Part shown: positions 25,176 to 36,432 of the stretch, in pieces
How positions within the stretch are numbered: position 1 is the stretch's first letter
Layout: every line of letters begins with the position of its first letter
Origin: Psychrobacillus insolitus
GTDB taxonomy: Bacteria; Bacillota; Bacilli; Bacillales_A; Planococcaceae
Length of the DNA: 64,000 bases
Direction: 5' to 3'
NCBI RefSeq assembly: GCF_003254155.1
Contig: NZ_QKZI01000001.1
Location: 248,001 to 312,000, forward strand
Program-made: the position numbers and the translations under genes
The notes under the pieces: generated by a model
Database searches by the model: none
What the model was told of the DNA's origin: nothing
Seen by the model: the letters and a program-made list of their open reading frames with translations, nothing else

Positions 25176-27005
25176 ATGAATCATGAAGATAGAATCGAAA
25201 GACAGAAGAAGATTCGTAACTTTTCTATTATTGCACATATTGACCACGGAAAATCGACTTTAGCGGACCGTATATTAGAAAAAACGAAAACATTAACTTC
25301 ACGTGAAATGAAAGATCAGTTGTTAGATTCAATGGATCTTGAGCGTGAAAGAGGAATTACAATAAAATTAAATGCTGTTCAATTAACGTATCTTGCAAAA
25401 GATGGAGAAGAATATATTTTCCATTTGATCGATACACCTGGACACGTCGATTTTACATACGAGGTATCACGTAGTTTAGCGGCCTGTGAGGGAGCTATTC
25501 TTGTGGTGGATGCAGCACAAGGGATTGAAGCACAAACGCTTGCAAACGTTTATTTAGCGTTTGACAATGAATTAGAAATATTGCCAGTTATCAATAAAAT
25601 CGATTTACCAGCCGCTGACCCAGAGCGAGTAAGAAAAGAAGTAGAAGAAGTAATTGGAATTGACGCTTCTGAAGCTGTTCTTGCATCTGCTAAAGCAGGT
25701 ATTGGTATAGAAGAAATTTTAGAACAAATCGTTGCAAAAGTTCCTGCACCAACAGGGGATCCATCTGCACCCTTACAAGCACTAATCTTTGACTCATTAT
25801 TCGATCCTTACCGAGGTGTAATTGTCTATATTCGTATTATGCAGGGGACGGTTAAACCTGGGGATACGATTAAAATGATGTCCTCTGGTAAAGAATTTGA
25901 AGTTGTTGAAACAGGCGTATTTACACCGAAATCTACTCAACGTTCTGAACTGACTGTAGGGGACGTTGGATTCTTAACAGCTTCCATGAAGACTGTAGGA
26001 GATTCTAGTGTTGGGGATACAATTACACTAGCGTCAAATCCAGCGACTGAAATACTTCCTGGGTATCGTAAAATGAATCCAATGGTATTCTGTGGCCTTT
26101 ATCCAATTGATACTTCTAAATATGTAGATTTACGTGATGCATTAGAAAAATTACAATTGAATGATGCTGCACTCGAGTTCGAACCAGAAACGTCTCAAGC
26201 TTTAGGTTTTGGGTATCGTTGTGGTTTCTTAGGACTGCTTCATATGGAGATTGTACAAGAGCGTATTGAACGTGAATTTAATATTGACTTAATTACCACT
26301 GCACCAAGTGTAATTTATGATGTGAAGTTAACAAATGGGGACGTTATGAAAGTAGATAACCCTTCTATGATGCCAGACGCACAAAAAGTGGCTGTTATTG
26401 AAGAACCTTATGTGAAAGCTTCTATCATGGTTCCAGAAGATTATGTTGGTTCTGTTATGGAATTATGTCAACGTAAACGAGGAAACTTTATTACGATGGA
26501 TTATTTGTCTAAGGCTCGTGTGAATATAATTTATGAAATTCCATTGTCTGAAATCGTCTATGATTTCTTTGATTCACTTAAATCTACGACAAAAGGATAT
26601 GCCTCTTTTGATTATGAATTAATTGGTTACAAAGAATCCAAGCTTGTGAAAATGGATATCTTACTAAATAGTGAAAAGGTCGATGCATTAAGCTTTATCG
26701 TGCATAATGATTTTTCTTACGAACGCGGAAAACTAATAGTAGAAAAATTGAAAGCATTAATTCCAAGACAACAATTTGAAGTGCCGGTACAAGCAGCAAT
26801 CGGTCAAAAAATAGTTGCTCGTTCGACGATTAAATCGATTGGTAAAAACGTGTTAGATAAATGTTACGGTGGAGATATTTCACGTAAACGTAAACTTCTG
26901 GATAAACAAAAAGCAGGTAAAAAACGTATGAAACAAGTAGGATCTGTAGAAGTTCCTCAAGAAGCATTTATGGCAGTTCTAAAGATGGACGAGCCTAATA
27001 AATAA
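25176..27005 (+). CDS. lepA: elongation factor 4 (LepA)
   Basis: Ribosome-binding translational GTPase that affects initiation and elongation under stress. 609 residues. G1 AHIDHGKST, switch ERGITIK, G3 DTPGHVDF, G4 NKIDLP, then domains II, III and V and the LepA-specific C-terminal domain ([26 protein letters not shown]). SD TAGGAG. Followed by a terminator and a family A repeat before hemW. Confidence 0.97.
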   Translation: MNHEDRIERQKKIRNFSIIAHIDHGKSTLADRILEKTKTLTSREMKDQLLDSMDLERERGITIKLNAVQLTYLAKDGEEYIFHLIDTPGHVDFTYEVSRSLAACEGAILVVDAAQGIEAQTLANVYLAFDNELEILPVINKIDLPAADPERVRKEVEEVIGIDASEAVLASAKAGIGIEEILEQIVAKVPAPTGDPSAPLQALIFDSLFDPYRGVIVYIRIMQGTVKPGDTIKMMSSGKEFEVVETGVFTPKSTQRSELTVGDVGFLTASMKTVGDSSVGDTITLASNPATEILPGYRKMNPMVFCGLYPIDTSKYVDLRDALEKLQLNDAALEFEPETSQALGFGYRCGFLGLLHMEIVQERIEREFNIDLITTAPSVIYDVKLTNGDVMKVDNPSMMPDAQKVAVIEEPYVKASIMVPEDYVGSVMELCQRKRGNFITMDYLSKARVNIIYEIPLSEIVYDFFDSLKSTTKGYASFDYELIGYKESKLVKMDILLNSEKVDALSFIVHNDFSYERGKLIVEKLKALIPRQQFEVPVQAAIGQKIVARSTIKSIGKNVLDKCYGGDISRKRKLLDKQKAGKKRMKQVGSVEVPQEAFMAVLKMDEPNK

Positions 27006-27011
27006 AAAAGG

Positions 27012-27040
27012 AAAAGGAGGCACTAGAAGCCTCCTTTTTC
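27012..27040 (+). terminator. terminator after lepA
   Basis: 10-bp stem AAAAGGAGGC / GCCTCCTTTT with a 7-nt loop followed by TCG TTT. Confidence 0.75.
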
Positions 27041-27056
27041 GTTTAAATGATAATAA

Positions 27057-27181
27057 CTGTCTAGCTACAGCGCCTTGCCCCTCGGGGTCAAATGGGTAAT
27101 CACTGCGGTGGCTGAGGAGCTGCCTCCTCGCGATTCCCCATTTGCCTGTCGGGGCAGAGATAGGCGCTTTCGCTTTTCTAA
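27057..27181 (+). repeat. 125-bp palindromic repeat, family A copy 2
   Basis: Very similar to 8988-9112 in the same orientation, beginning CTGTCTAGCTAC and ending AGGCGCTTTCGCTTTTCTA. It lies between the lepA terminator and the hemW SD, so it would form the hemW leader if transcribed. Confidence 0.85.
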
Positions 27182-27199
27182 TAGAAAGTAGGGAAATAT

Positions 27200-28333
27200 A
27201 TGGTACGTGGTGTTTATATCCATATTCCTTTTTGTCATCAAATTTGTAACTACTGTGATTTTAATAAGTTTTTCTTTCAAAATCAGCCGGTAGATGAATA
27301 TATTGAGTCACTTGGAAAAGAAATGGCATTATGGAAAGAGCAATTACAAGATGCACAAATTGAAACTATTTTTATAGGGGGAGGTACGCCAACCTCTTTG
27401 TCTGAACTTCAGTTAGAGCGTTTATTAACTTTAATCCATCAGCATATTCCGATGAACCATGTCGTAGAATTTACATCTGAAGCAAATCCAGATGAGTTAA
27501 CATTAGAAAAAATGCAGGTTATGCGAAAATTTGGTGTGAATCGATTAAGTATGGGTGTTCAAACGTTTGATCAAGACTTGCTAAAAGTGCTTGGTAGAAC
27601 ACATTCTAATGAACATGTGTATAAGGTTATTGAAAATGCGAAGAAAATTGATTTTCCTTCGATTAGTATAGATTTAATGTATGGTTTACCAAATCAAACG
27701 ATGGAGCAGTGGAAATATTCACTGCAAGAAGCATTTAGACTTAAAATCCCTCATATCTCTTCTTATTCATTACTAGTGGAACCAAAAACGGTTTTCTATA
27801 ACCTTATGTCAAAAGGAAAACTTTCTTTGCCAGGGGAAGATTTAGAAGCTGAGATGTATGGATATTTGATGGATGAAATGAAGAAACAAGGGTATTCTCA
27901 ATATGAAATAAGTAATTATTCGCATGAAGGAAAACAGTCGAAGCATAATTTAATTTATTGGGATAATGATGAATATTTTGGATTTGGAGCTGGTGCTCAT
28001 GGATATGTGAATAATACTCGTTATTCAAACCATGGACCGCTAAAAAAATATATGCAAACAATAGATCAAGGTGAGAAACCACTTGTGATGCAAAAAGAAG
28101 TAACGTTTACTGAGAAAATGGAAGAAGAAATGTTTTTAGGTTTACGAAAAAATGCAGGAGTATCTTTAAAAAGATTTGAAAATAGATACGGACAAACTTT
28201 AACTGAAGCATATGGTAAAGAGATGGAAGAACTGATTCAAAAAGAATTTATCGTTATTGAAAATGAGTTTGTCAAACTTACAAGACGCGGTCGATTTTTA
28301 GGGAATGAAGTTTTTCAGTATTTTCTGCGCTAA
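27200..28333 (+). CDS. hemW: radical SAM heme chaperone HemW
   Basis: 377-residue radical SAM protein. The cluster-binding CHQICNYCDF (CxxxCxxC, about residues 12-21) and GGGTPTSL are present. HNLIYWDNDEYFGFGAGAH carries the HNxxYW motif that marks HemW heme chaperones and separates them from coproporphyrinogen dehydrogenase HemN. Older annotations call it oxygen-independent coproporphyrinogen oxidase-like (YqeR). Upstream of hrcA as in B. subtilis. Confidence 0.92.
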   Translation: MVRGVYIHIPFCHQICNYCDFNKFFFQNQPVDEYIESLGKEMALWKEQLQDAQIETIFIGGGTPTSLSELQLERLLTLIHQHIPMNHVVEFTSEANPDELTLEKMQVMRKFGVNRLSMGVQTFDQDLLKVLGRTHSNEHVYKVIENAKKIDFPSISIDLMYGLPNQTMEQWKYSLQEAFRLKIPHISSYSLLVEPKTVFYNLMSKGKLSLPGEDLEAEMYGYLMDEMKKQGYSQYEISNYSHEGKQSKHNLIYWDNDEYFGFGAGAHGYVNNTRYSNHGPLKKYMQTIDQGEKPLVMQKEVTFTEKMEEEMFLGLRKNAGVSLKRFENRYGQTLTEAYGKEMEELIQKEFIVIENEFVKLTRRGRFLGNEVFQYFLR

Positions 28334-28421
28334 AACTACCATGCTTCGGCTTAGTTGCGTCCACTTTTTACATTTATTATGTCGCAGAAGATATTTTTTA
28401 TATGAAGTTAAATCAAATTCG

Positions 28422-28450
28422 TTGACAGTTTTCTTTAGATTTGATAAATT
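28422..28450 (+). promoter_or_regulatory. sigma-A promoter of the hrcA-grpE-dnaK operon
   Basis: TTGACA at 28422-28427, 17-bp spacer and TAAATT at 28445-28450. The CIRCE operator starts 12 bp downstream. Confidence 0.65.
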
Positions 28451-28461
28451 TTATATGAGTA

Positions 28462-28488
28462 TTAGCACTCTCTCTTAATGAGTGCTAA
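28462..28488 (+). promoter_or_regulatory. CIRCE operator (HrcA binding site)
   Basis: Exact consensus TTAGCACTC, nine bases, GAGTGCTAA, located between the promoter and hrcA. HrcA binding here represses the heat-shock operon when GroEL is free. Confidence 0.97.
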
Positions 28489-28503
28489 CAAGAGGTGATA
28501 ATC

Positions 28504-29547
28504 ATGCTAACTAATAGGCAATTATTAATATTGCAAGTAACGGTAGATGATTTTATCGAAACCGCCCAGCCAGTTGGTTCTCGTCAGATTTCGAAAAAGG
28601 AGGGTGTAACATATAGTCCTGCTACCATTCGAAATGATATGGCGGATTTAGAAGATATGGGTTTTTTAGAAAAAACGCATACTTCATCTGGGCGTGTGCC
28701 TTCTGAAAAAGGCTATCGATACTATGTAGACAATATGTTAACTCCACAGCGAATACCTAACGTTGAACTACAACAAATACGTTCTGTTTTTGAAGAGCGA
28801 ATGCTGGAGACGGAGCAAGTAATTCGGAAATCCGCAAAAATTTTGTCGGAATTAACGAATTACACCTCTATTTTGTTAGGACTTGATGTGAGAAAACATC
28901 GAATTAAACGCTTTTCTATCGTTCCGCTAACAGATGACTCTGCTGTCGCAATTATCGTTACTGATAGTGGTCATGTAGAAAATCGAGTATTTTCTATACC
29001 GGAAAACTTTACTTCTTCGGATATTGAAAAAATGGTCAATATGTTAAATGACAAATTGGTGGGCGTTCATTTACATGAACTTTCTTCGAAGCTTGAACTA
29101 GTTACTAAAACTATTTTACAACAACGAATTGGGCATTTGGAAAACCTTTTTGGTTCATTTAACAAGGCAATTTCTATTGAACATGGACATGAAGATAAAG
29201 TTTACTATGGTGGAAAAATGCACTTGTTAAACCAACCGGAATTTAATGACGTAGCAAAAGCTAGAAGTATTATGTATTGGATGGATCATGTAAACCAGAT
29301 TCCTGGTATATTTCCTTTAGATAAAATGGGAATACAAATTCGCATCGGTTCTGAAAATAATCATCTCGCGATGGAAAACTGCAGTGTTATTACAGCGACT
29401 TACTCAATTGGGGAAGAGCAGACTGGATCCATTGCAATTATTGGTCCTACTCGGATGGATTATAAACGAGTAGTTTCATTACTAGACATCATGAGTGGTG
29501 ACTTATCAAAAGAACTTTCGAAACTATTACATGGGCATTATGAATAA
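28504..29547 (+). CDS. hrcA: heat-inducible transcription repressor HrcA
   Basis: 347-residue repressor of class I heat-shock genes. N-terminal winged helix (LTNRQLLILQVTVDDFIETAQPVGSR and TYSPATIRNDMADLEDMGFLEKTHTSSGRVPSEKGYR in part) followed by a GAF-like domain. ATG 28504 follows AAGAGGTGA; GTG 28495 is part of the SD. First gene of its own CIRCE-controlled operon with grpE and dnaK. Confidence 0.97.
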   Translation: MLTNRQLLILQVTVDDFIETAQPVGSRQISKKEGVTYSPATIRNDMADLEDMGFLEKTHTSSGRVPSEKGYRYYVDNMLTPQRIPNVELQQIRSVFEERMLETEQVIRKSAKILSELTNYTSILLGLDVRKHRIKRFSIVPLTDDSAVAIIVTDSGHVENRVFSIPENFTSSDIEKMVNMLNDKLVGVHLHELSSKLELVTKTILQQRIGHLENLFGSFNKAISIEHGHEDKVYYGGKMHLLNQPEFNDVAKARSIMYWMDHVNQIPGIFPLDKMGIQIRIGSENNHLAMENCSVITATYSIGEEQTGSIAIIGPTRMDYKRVVSLLDIMSGDLSKELSKLLHGHYE

Positions 29548-29562
29548 AGGAGAGTTTCAAAC

Positions 29563-30114
29563 ATGTCAGAAAAACAAGAAGAAATCGTAGAAGATTCAGT
29601 AGTAGATTCGACGGAAGAAACAGAGCAAGCAGTATCTGTTGACTCAGTTGAAGAAGTAGTTGAAGTGGACGAGCTTACGTTAGTCAAACAACAACTTGAA
29701 GAAGAGCAAGATAAAGCAATTCGTTCTAGAGCAGACTTTGAAAACTATAAACGTAGAGTTCAAAAAGATAAAGAGGCTGATTATAAATATCGTGCTCAAC
29801 CATTGTTATTGGATATTTTGCCTGTCCTTGATAATTTTGAACGTGCACTTGCAGTAAATGCAACAACGGAAGAAGCTACTTCTTTAGTGAAGGGCGTTGA
29901 AATGGTGTACCGCACTTTATTAGATGCAGTAACAAAAGAAGGTCTTGAAGTAATTGAAGCTGAAGGTGTTGCTTTTGACCCGAACTTCCATCAAGCAGTT
30001 ATGCAAGAAAAAGACGATTCAAAAGAGCCTGGTATTGTGCTTCAAGAATTACAAAAAGGGTACAAGTTAAAAGATCGTATTTTACGACCTTCCATGGTTA
30101 AAGTGAACGAATAA
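29563..30114 (+). CDS. grpE: nucleotide exchange factor GrpE
   Basis: 183 residues. Acidic, flexible N-terminus (about 1-45), long coiled coil (ADFENYKRRVQKDKE), and the C-terminal beta domain (FDPNFHQAVMQ, GYKLKDRILRPSMVKV) that opens DnaK's nucleotide site. Begins 15 bp after hrcA with SD AAAGGAGAG. Confidence 0.96.
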   Translation: MSEKQEEIVEDSVVDSTEETEQAVSVDSVEEVVEVDELTLVKQQLEEEQDKAIRSRADFENYKRRVQKDKEADYKYRAQPLLLDILPVLDNFERALAVNATTEEATSLVKGVEMVYRTLLDAVTKEGLEVIEAEGVAFDPNFHQAVMQEKDDSKEPGIVLQELQKGYKLKDRILRPSMVKVNE

Positions 30115-30117
30115 TAA

Positions 30118-31992
<1,875 letters not shown>

Positions 31993-32064
31993 GATCTGTA
32001 AGCTAAGTAAGTGAGTCAGTCAGTGGGAGAAGTCAAAGACCGTTTGCGGCTTTGGCTTTTCTTA

Positions 32065-32203
32065 CTGTCTAGCTTGAAACGGCAACCGCTAAAGATCAAA
32101 TGCCGGTTCCCTGCGGTGGCTTAGAAACTACCTCCTCGGGATCCGTCATTTGATCGTCGCAGTTTAACGCCGTTTTCCGCTTTTCTTACTGTCTAGCTTG
32201 AAA
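32065..32203 (+). repeat. family A palindromic repeat, divergent copy plus truncated second unit
   Basis: Unit 32065-32188 starts CTGTCTAGCTTGAAACGGC and ends with GCCGTTTTCCGCTTTTCTTA. The first 15 bases recur at 32189-32203, giving a direct repeat of GCTTTTCTTACTGTCTAGC at both edges. Outer arms AAACGGC / GCCGTTT and nested GATCAAATG / CATTTGATC pair, although the arm sequence differs from copies 1 and 2. The gap 31993-32287 holds no gene. Confidence 0.7.
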
Positions 32204-32218
32204 TGAATTTATAAGTTT

Positions 32219-32248
32219 TTGCTATTCGGAATTTGTCCGTGTTACAAT
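32219..32248 (+). promoter_or_regulatory. promoter of dnaJ
   Basis: TTGCTA (32219-32224), 18-bp spacer, TACAAT (32243-32248), also an extended -10 (TGTTACAAT). It is 40 bp before the dnaJ start and downstream of the repeats. Confidence 0.5.
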
Positions 32249-32287
32249 ATCCCTTATGTAAAGGTTAATAGAGCAGGAGAGTGAATT

Positions 32288-33406
32288 ATGAACAAACGTG
32301 ATTATTATGAGGTGCTAGGTGTTGCAAAAGGTGCTTCTCAAGATGAAATTAAAAAAGCATATCGTAAACTGTCAAAACAATTTCACCCAGATATAAACAA
32401 AGAAGCGGATGCTGAAGACAAATTTAAAGAAATTTCTGAAGCATATGAAATTCTGAGTGATGAACAAAAACGTGCACAGTACGATCAATTTGGTCATGCT
32501 GGTCCAAACCAAGGATTTGGTGGCGGTGGCGCAGATGGATTTGGATTCGATGATATTTTTAGTTCGTTCTTTGGTGGCGGTGGCGGCTCTCGTCGACGTG
32601 ATCCGAATGCCCCAAGGAAAGGTAGCGATCTTCAATATTCTATGACTATTGAGTTTGAAGAAGCTGTATTTGGTAAAGAAAAAGAAATAGAAGTAGCAAA
32701 AGAAGAGAATTGTGATACTTGCTCTGGTACAGGTGCAAAACCTGGCACACACCCAGAAAAATGTTCGCATTGTAATGGGCAAGGTCAAGTGAACGTGACA
32801 CAAGACACTCCATTTGGACGAATTCAAACGAAACGTGCATGTAACCATTGTCAAGGATCAGGAAAACTAATTAAAGATAAATGTGCAACTTGTCATGGTA
32901 AAGGTACTGTAAATAATCGTAAAAAAATTAAAATTACCATCCCTGCCGGCGTAGATGATGGTCAGCAGCTACGCGTTAGTGGTCAAGGGGAACCGGGTGT
33001 AAACGGTGGTCCTTCAGGAGATTTATATATTGTATTCCGCGTGAAATCAGATCCTCGCTTTGAACGTGATGGCGATGATATTTATCACGAATTGCCTTTG
33101 ACATTTGCTCAAGCAGCACTTGGAGATGAAATTGAAGTTCCAACAGTACAAGGTAAAGTAAAACTTAAAATTCCAGCTGGAACTCAATCACAAGCGAATT
33201 TCCGTTTAAAAGGAAAAGGCGTAAAAAATGTGCATGGTTACGGAGTTGGAGATCAACACGTTATTGTAAAAGTAATTACACCGAAGAAATTAACAGAAAA
33301 ACAAAAACAATTACTACGTGAATTTGCTGAAATTAGTGGAGATATTCCAGAAGAACAAGGCAGTTCATTATTTGATAAAATTAAAAAGACATTAAAAGGT
33401 GAGTAA
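32288..33406 (+). CDS. dnaJ: chaperone protein DnaJ
   Basis: 372-residue Hsp40 co-chaperone. J domain with HPD (residues about 5-70), a Gly/Phe-rich linker, the zinc domain with four CxxCxGxG repeats ([32 protein letters not shown]) and the C-terminal beta-sandwich. No CIRCE precedes it here. Followed after 14 bp by prmA. Confidence 0.97.
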   Translation: MNKRDYYEVLGVAKGASQDEIKKAYRKLSKQFHPDINKEADAEDKFKEISEAYEILSDEQKRAQYDQFGHAGPNQGFGGGGADGFGFDDIFSSFFGGGGGSRRRDPNAPRKGSDLQYSMTIEFEEAVFGKEKEIEVAKEENCDTCSGTGAKPGTHPEKCSHCNGQGQVNVTQDTPFGRIQTKRACNHCQGSGKLIKDKCATCHGKGTVNNRKKIKITIPAGVDDGQQLRVSGQGEPGVNGGPSGDLYIVFRVKSDPRFERDGDDIYHELPLTFAQAALGDEIEVPTVQGKVKLKIPAGTQSQANFRLKGKGVKNVHGYGVGDQHVIVKVITPKKLTEKQKQLLREFAEISGDIPEEQGSSLFDKIKKTLKGE

Positions 33407-33420
33407 AGGAGTTGGCGCAA

Positions 33421-34365
33421 GTGAAATGGTCTGAACTATCCATTCATACAACGAACGAAGCGGTAGAAGCGGTAAGTAATATTTTGCATGAAGCAGGAGC
33501 AAGTGGTGTCGTAATTGAGGATTCACAAGAGTTAGTCAGAGAAAGAGAAGATATGTTTGGTGAAATTTATAGTTTAAATCCAGATGACTTTCCAAGCGAC
33601 GGTGTACGTGTAAAAGCTTACTTAGCAGAAACTAGTTTTCTATTAGAAACGGTAGAAGAGATTAAACTTGCGATTAACAATTTAGAAAACTTTAATATTG
33701 ATCTTGGCCATAATTTGTTGACAGTGCACGAAGTAGATGAAGAGGATTGGGCAACTGCTTGGAAAAAATATTATCATCCAGTGAAAATATCCAATCGTTT
33801 TACAATTGTTCCGACTTGGGAAGTCTATGAAAAAGTAAATACAGATGAGCTAATCATCGAATTAGATCCAGGAATGGCTTTTGGTACAGGAACTCATCCA
33901 ACTACTGTCATGTGCTTACAAGCGCTTGAAAAAACAGTGCAAGCAGATTCAAGTGTTATTGATGTAGGAACTGGTTCTGGCGTTCTTTCAATCGGAGCAG
34001 CTAAACTAGGAGCAACTTCGGTACATGCATTAGATTTGGATGAAGTAGCTGTTAGATCTGCAAAAGAAAATATTTTATTGAATAAAGTAGAAAACTTAGT
34101 GGAAGTGACACATGGTAATTTACTTGATAATGTGAAAGAACAAGCTGATGTCGTAGTAGCAAATATTTTAGCTGAAATTATTATGACATTTACGGATGAT
34201 GCGTTTTCGATTGTAAAGGATGGCGGAGTATTCATTACTTCTGGTATCATTGCACCGAAAAAAGAAGATGTTCGTAATTCTTTAATAAATGCTGGTTTTG
34301 AAATAGAAGAAGTAATGATGATGGAAGACTGGGTAACAATTATTTCTAGAAAACCAGTTAAATAA
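33421..34365 (+). CDS. prmA: ribosomal protein L11 methyltransferase
   Basis: Methylates L11 lysines. 314 residues. N-terminal substrate-recognition domain ([18 protein letters not shown]), linker, and a SAM domain with [26 protein letters not shown] and the NPPY-like [11 protein letters not shown] 33421 is chosen: AAAGGAG ends 9 nt upstream and the product then begins (M)KWSELS as in B. subtilis YqeT; TTG 33412 abuts the SD. Confidence 0.95.
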   Translation: MKWSELSIHTTNEAVEAVSNILHEAGASGVVIEDSQELVREREDMFGEIYSLNPDDFPSDGVRVKAYLAETSFLLETVEEIKLAINNLENFNIDLGHNLLTVHEVDEEDWATAWKKYYHPVKISNRFTIVPTWEVYEKVNTDELIIELDPGMAFGTGTHPTTVMCLQALEKTVQADSSVIDVGTGSGVLSIGAAKLGATSVHALDLDEVAVRSAKENILLNKVENLVEVTHGNLLDNVKEQADVVVANILAEIIMTFTDDAFSIVKDGGVFITSGIIAPKKEDVRNSLINAGFEIEEVMMMEDWVTIISRKPVK

Positions 34366-34376
34366 GGGAGATTGTT

Positions 34377-35117
34377 ATGCAACGTTATTTTACGAATGAG
34401 TTAATCGCAGAAAATAATACACTAACAGTTTTAGGTGAGGATGCGCATCATATGATTCAAGTGATGCGCATGATCCCTGGCGATGAAGTTTATGTAGTAG
34501 TGGATGCTGTTACATATACAATGACGATTGTTGAAGGGTCTTCTAAGTCTGTTTTATTGCAAGTGAAAGACAAGCAGGATCAAACGAATGAGATGCCTGT
34601 CAAAGTATCGATTGTTTGTGGACTTCCAAAAGGGGACAAACTTGAGTTAATCACCCAAAAAGCGACTGAACTAGGCATGCATACGCTGTATCCATTTGAA
34701 GCAAAAAGATCTATTGTAAAATGGGACAAACAAAAAAATGAGAAAAAAATAGCTCGTTTACAAAAAATAGCTAAAGAAGCAGCAGAGCAATCACATCGTT
34801 CGATGATTCCACACATTCATACAGCAATTTCTATAAAAGAATTATTGGACATTTCTAACTCTTACCATGTTAGATTTGTTGCAGATGAAGAAGATGCGAA
34901 GTTAGAAGAACGCCAACGCTTTTCCGACCTATTAAAAAAAGTCAATGGTGTAGAATCCATACTGATCGTATTTGGACCTGAAGGTGGCCTGGATCGTCAT
35001 GAAATTAAAGCACTTCATGAAAATGGCTTTCAATCTATTTCACTTGGACCTAGAATTCTTCGAACGGAAACAGCACCATTGTATGCACTTTCTGCAATTT
35101 CTTATGAATATGAATAA
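34377..35117 (+). CDS. rsmE: 16S rRNA m3U1498 methyltransferase RsmE
   Basis: 246-residue SPOUT-class methyltransferase. N-terminal PUA-like domain ([22 protein letters not shown]), then [31 protein letters not shown] and [17 protein letters not shown] forming the knotted SAM site. Begins 11 bp after prmA. B. subtilis has mtaB next; here a terminator and deoC follow. Confidence 0.95.
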   Translation: MQRYFTNELIAENNTLTVLGEDAHHMIQVMRMIPGDEVYVVVDAVTYTMTIVEGSSKSVLLQVKDKQDQTNEMPVKVSIVCGLPKGDKLELITQKATELGMHTLYPFEAKRSIVKWDKQKNEKKIARLQKIAKEAAEQSHRSMIPHIHTAISIKELLDISNSYHVRFVADEEDAKLEERQRFSDLLKKVNGVESILIVFGPEGGLDRHEIKALHENGFQSISLGPRILRTETAPLYALSAISYEYE

Positions 35118-35131
35118 AAAATTTATTTTTG

Positions 35132-35164
35132 AAGCCAGTGAGTAGAATCTCACTGGCTTTTTTT
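35132..35164 (+). terminator. terminator after rsmE
   Basis: 11-bp perfect stem AAGCCAGTGAG / CTCACTGGCTT with loop TAGAAT and a T run. Confidence 0.85.
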
Positions 35165-35218
35165 AACCATTTACTTTATGATAAAGAGGTACGTACAACT
35201 TCGAAAAGAGGAATACTT

Positions 35219-35890
35219 ATGACCCAAAATATTGCAGCATTAATAGACCATACATTATTAAAACAAAATGCAACAAAAGATCAAATCGAAAAAATTTGTG
35301 AAGAAGCAAAAACATATACATTTGCTTCTGTTTGCGTAAATCCAACATGGGTTAATCTTAGTGCCAAGTTATTACAAGATAGTCCTGTAAAAGTATGCAC
35401 AGTAATCGGATTCCCGTTAGGAGCAACTACTTCAGCAGTCAAATCATTTGAAACAACAAATGCAATTGAAAATGGCGCAGATGAAATTGACATGGTTATA
35501 AATGTTGGAGCATTAAAAGGACAAGATTATGATTTAGTACAAAAAGATATCGAAGCAGTTGTAGAAGCTGCAAAAGGGAAAGCAATCGTCAAAGTTATTT
35601 TAGAGACATGTTTATTAACAAATGAGGAAATTGTAAAAGCGAGTGAATTATCAAAAACTGCAGGAGCAAATTTCGTAAAAACTTCTACAGGTTTCTCAAC
35701 AGGTGGAGCTACAGTAGAAGCTGTTAAATTGATGAAAGAAACAGTAGGGTCAGCACTTGAAGTAAAAGCTTCTGGCGGGATTCGTAGTTTAGAAGACTTG
35801 CAAACAATGGTTGAAGCAGGTGCTACTAGGATTGGTGCAAGCTCTGGTGTAGATATCATGCAAGGCTTAACAAGTAAATCTGATTATTAA
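35219..35890 (+). CDS. deoC: deoxyribose-phosphate aldolase
   Basis: Splits 2-deoxyribose 5-phosphate into acetaldehyde and glyceraldehyde 3-phosphate in deoxynucleoside catabolism. 223 residues. [42 protein letters not shown] and the Schiff-base Lys in [12 protein letters not shown] are all visible. ATG 35219 is used; the longer ORF from 35129 reads through the rsmE terminator. Single gene with no other deo gene nearby. Confidence 0.96.
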   Translation: MTQNIAALIDHTLLKQNATKDQIEKICEEAKTYTFASVCVNPTWVNLSAKLLQDSPVKVCTVIGFPLGATTSAVKSFETTNAIENGADEIDMVINVGALKGQDYDLVQKDIEAVVEAAKGKAIVKVILETCLLTNEEIVKASELSKTAGANFVKTSTGFSTGGATVEAVKLMKETVGSALEVKASGGIRSLEDLQTMVEAGATRIGASSGVDIMQGLTSKSDY

Positions 35891-35904
35891 TTTATACCAA
35901 AGTA

Positions 35905-35933
35905 TTGACCAACAGTTAACTTTAAGATATAAT
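35905..35933 (+). promoter_or_regulatory. sigma-A promoter of rpsU
   Basis: TTGACC (35905-35910), 17-bp spacer, TATAAT (35928-35933). A small hairpin in the leader (ACATAAC / GGTTATGT, about 35944-35962) precedes the SD. Confidence 0.8.
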
Positions 35934-35995
35934 TTTTATTAGTACATAACAACTGGTTATGTGCTTGACGTGTGTTCGGAGGGAGGGAAAAAGAG

Positions 35996-36169
35996 ATGTC
36001 AAAAACTGTCGTTCGCAAAAACGAATCGCTTGAAGATGCTCTTCGCCGCTTCAAAAAGACTGTATCTAAAAGTGGTACAATTCAAGAAATAAGAAAGCGC
36101 GAGTTTTATGAAAAACCAAGCGTAAAGCGTAAAAAGAAATCAGAAGCTGCCCGTAAACGCAAATTCTAA
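35996..36169 (+). CDS. rpsU: 30S ribosomal protein S21
   Basis: 57-residue very basic small-subunit protein: [20 protein letters not shown], then [19 protein letters not shown] 35996 follows GGAGGGAGG. A diverged second copy of its last 17 codons lies 46 bp downstream. In B. subtilis yqeY follows; it is absent here. Confidence 0.97.
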   Translation: MSKTVVRKNESLEDALRRFKKTVSKSGTIQEIRKREFYEKPSVKRKKKSEAARKRKF

Positions 36170-36214
36170 TTATAGAATCTTACAAGCTATGAAATCGTGG
36201 TTTCAATAAATACT

Positions 36215-36266
36215 AAGCGTGAAACGTAAAAAGAAATCAGAAGCTACACGTAAACGTAAGTGGTAA
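36215..36266 (+). pseudogene. duplicated 3' tail of rpsU
   Basis: 52 bp aligned without gaps to 36118-36169, about 80-85% identical by eye. In the rpsU frame it reads [10 protein letters not shown]-like [15 protein letters not shown] followed by a stop at the same place. It has no start codon or SD, so it is a fragment left by a partial tandem duplication or a recombination event. Confidence 0.8.
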
Positions 36267-36329
36267 ATAATTCCCAACCATCCCTACGTTCAAAACACGT
36301 ACTGAATGATTAAACTTTACAATCTATGT

Positions 36330-36371
36330 AAACCGAGAAATTAATTTTTCTCGGTTTATTTTATTTTTTTG
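36330..36371 (+). terminator. terminator after rpsU region
   Basis: 11-bp stem AAACCGAGAAA / TTTCTCGGTTT followed by ATTTTATTTTTTT. Confidence 0.85.
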
Positions 36372-36432
36372 AAACTTTTTTCATCCTATTCCGTAAATGT
36401 AAGTATACATATAGAAGAAAGGAGGTTTAAAG

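Noticed and set aside
32372-32854. 160-codon minus-strand ORF over dnaJ
   Set aside because: It is the antisense shadow of the Gly-rich and zinc-finger region of dnaJ and has no protein-like composition or SD.
35129-35218. N-terminal extension of deoC
   Set aside because: The extension reads through the rsmE terminator hairpin; the ATG at 35219 gives the standard N-terminus IDHTLLK.
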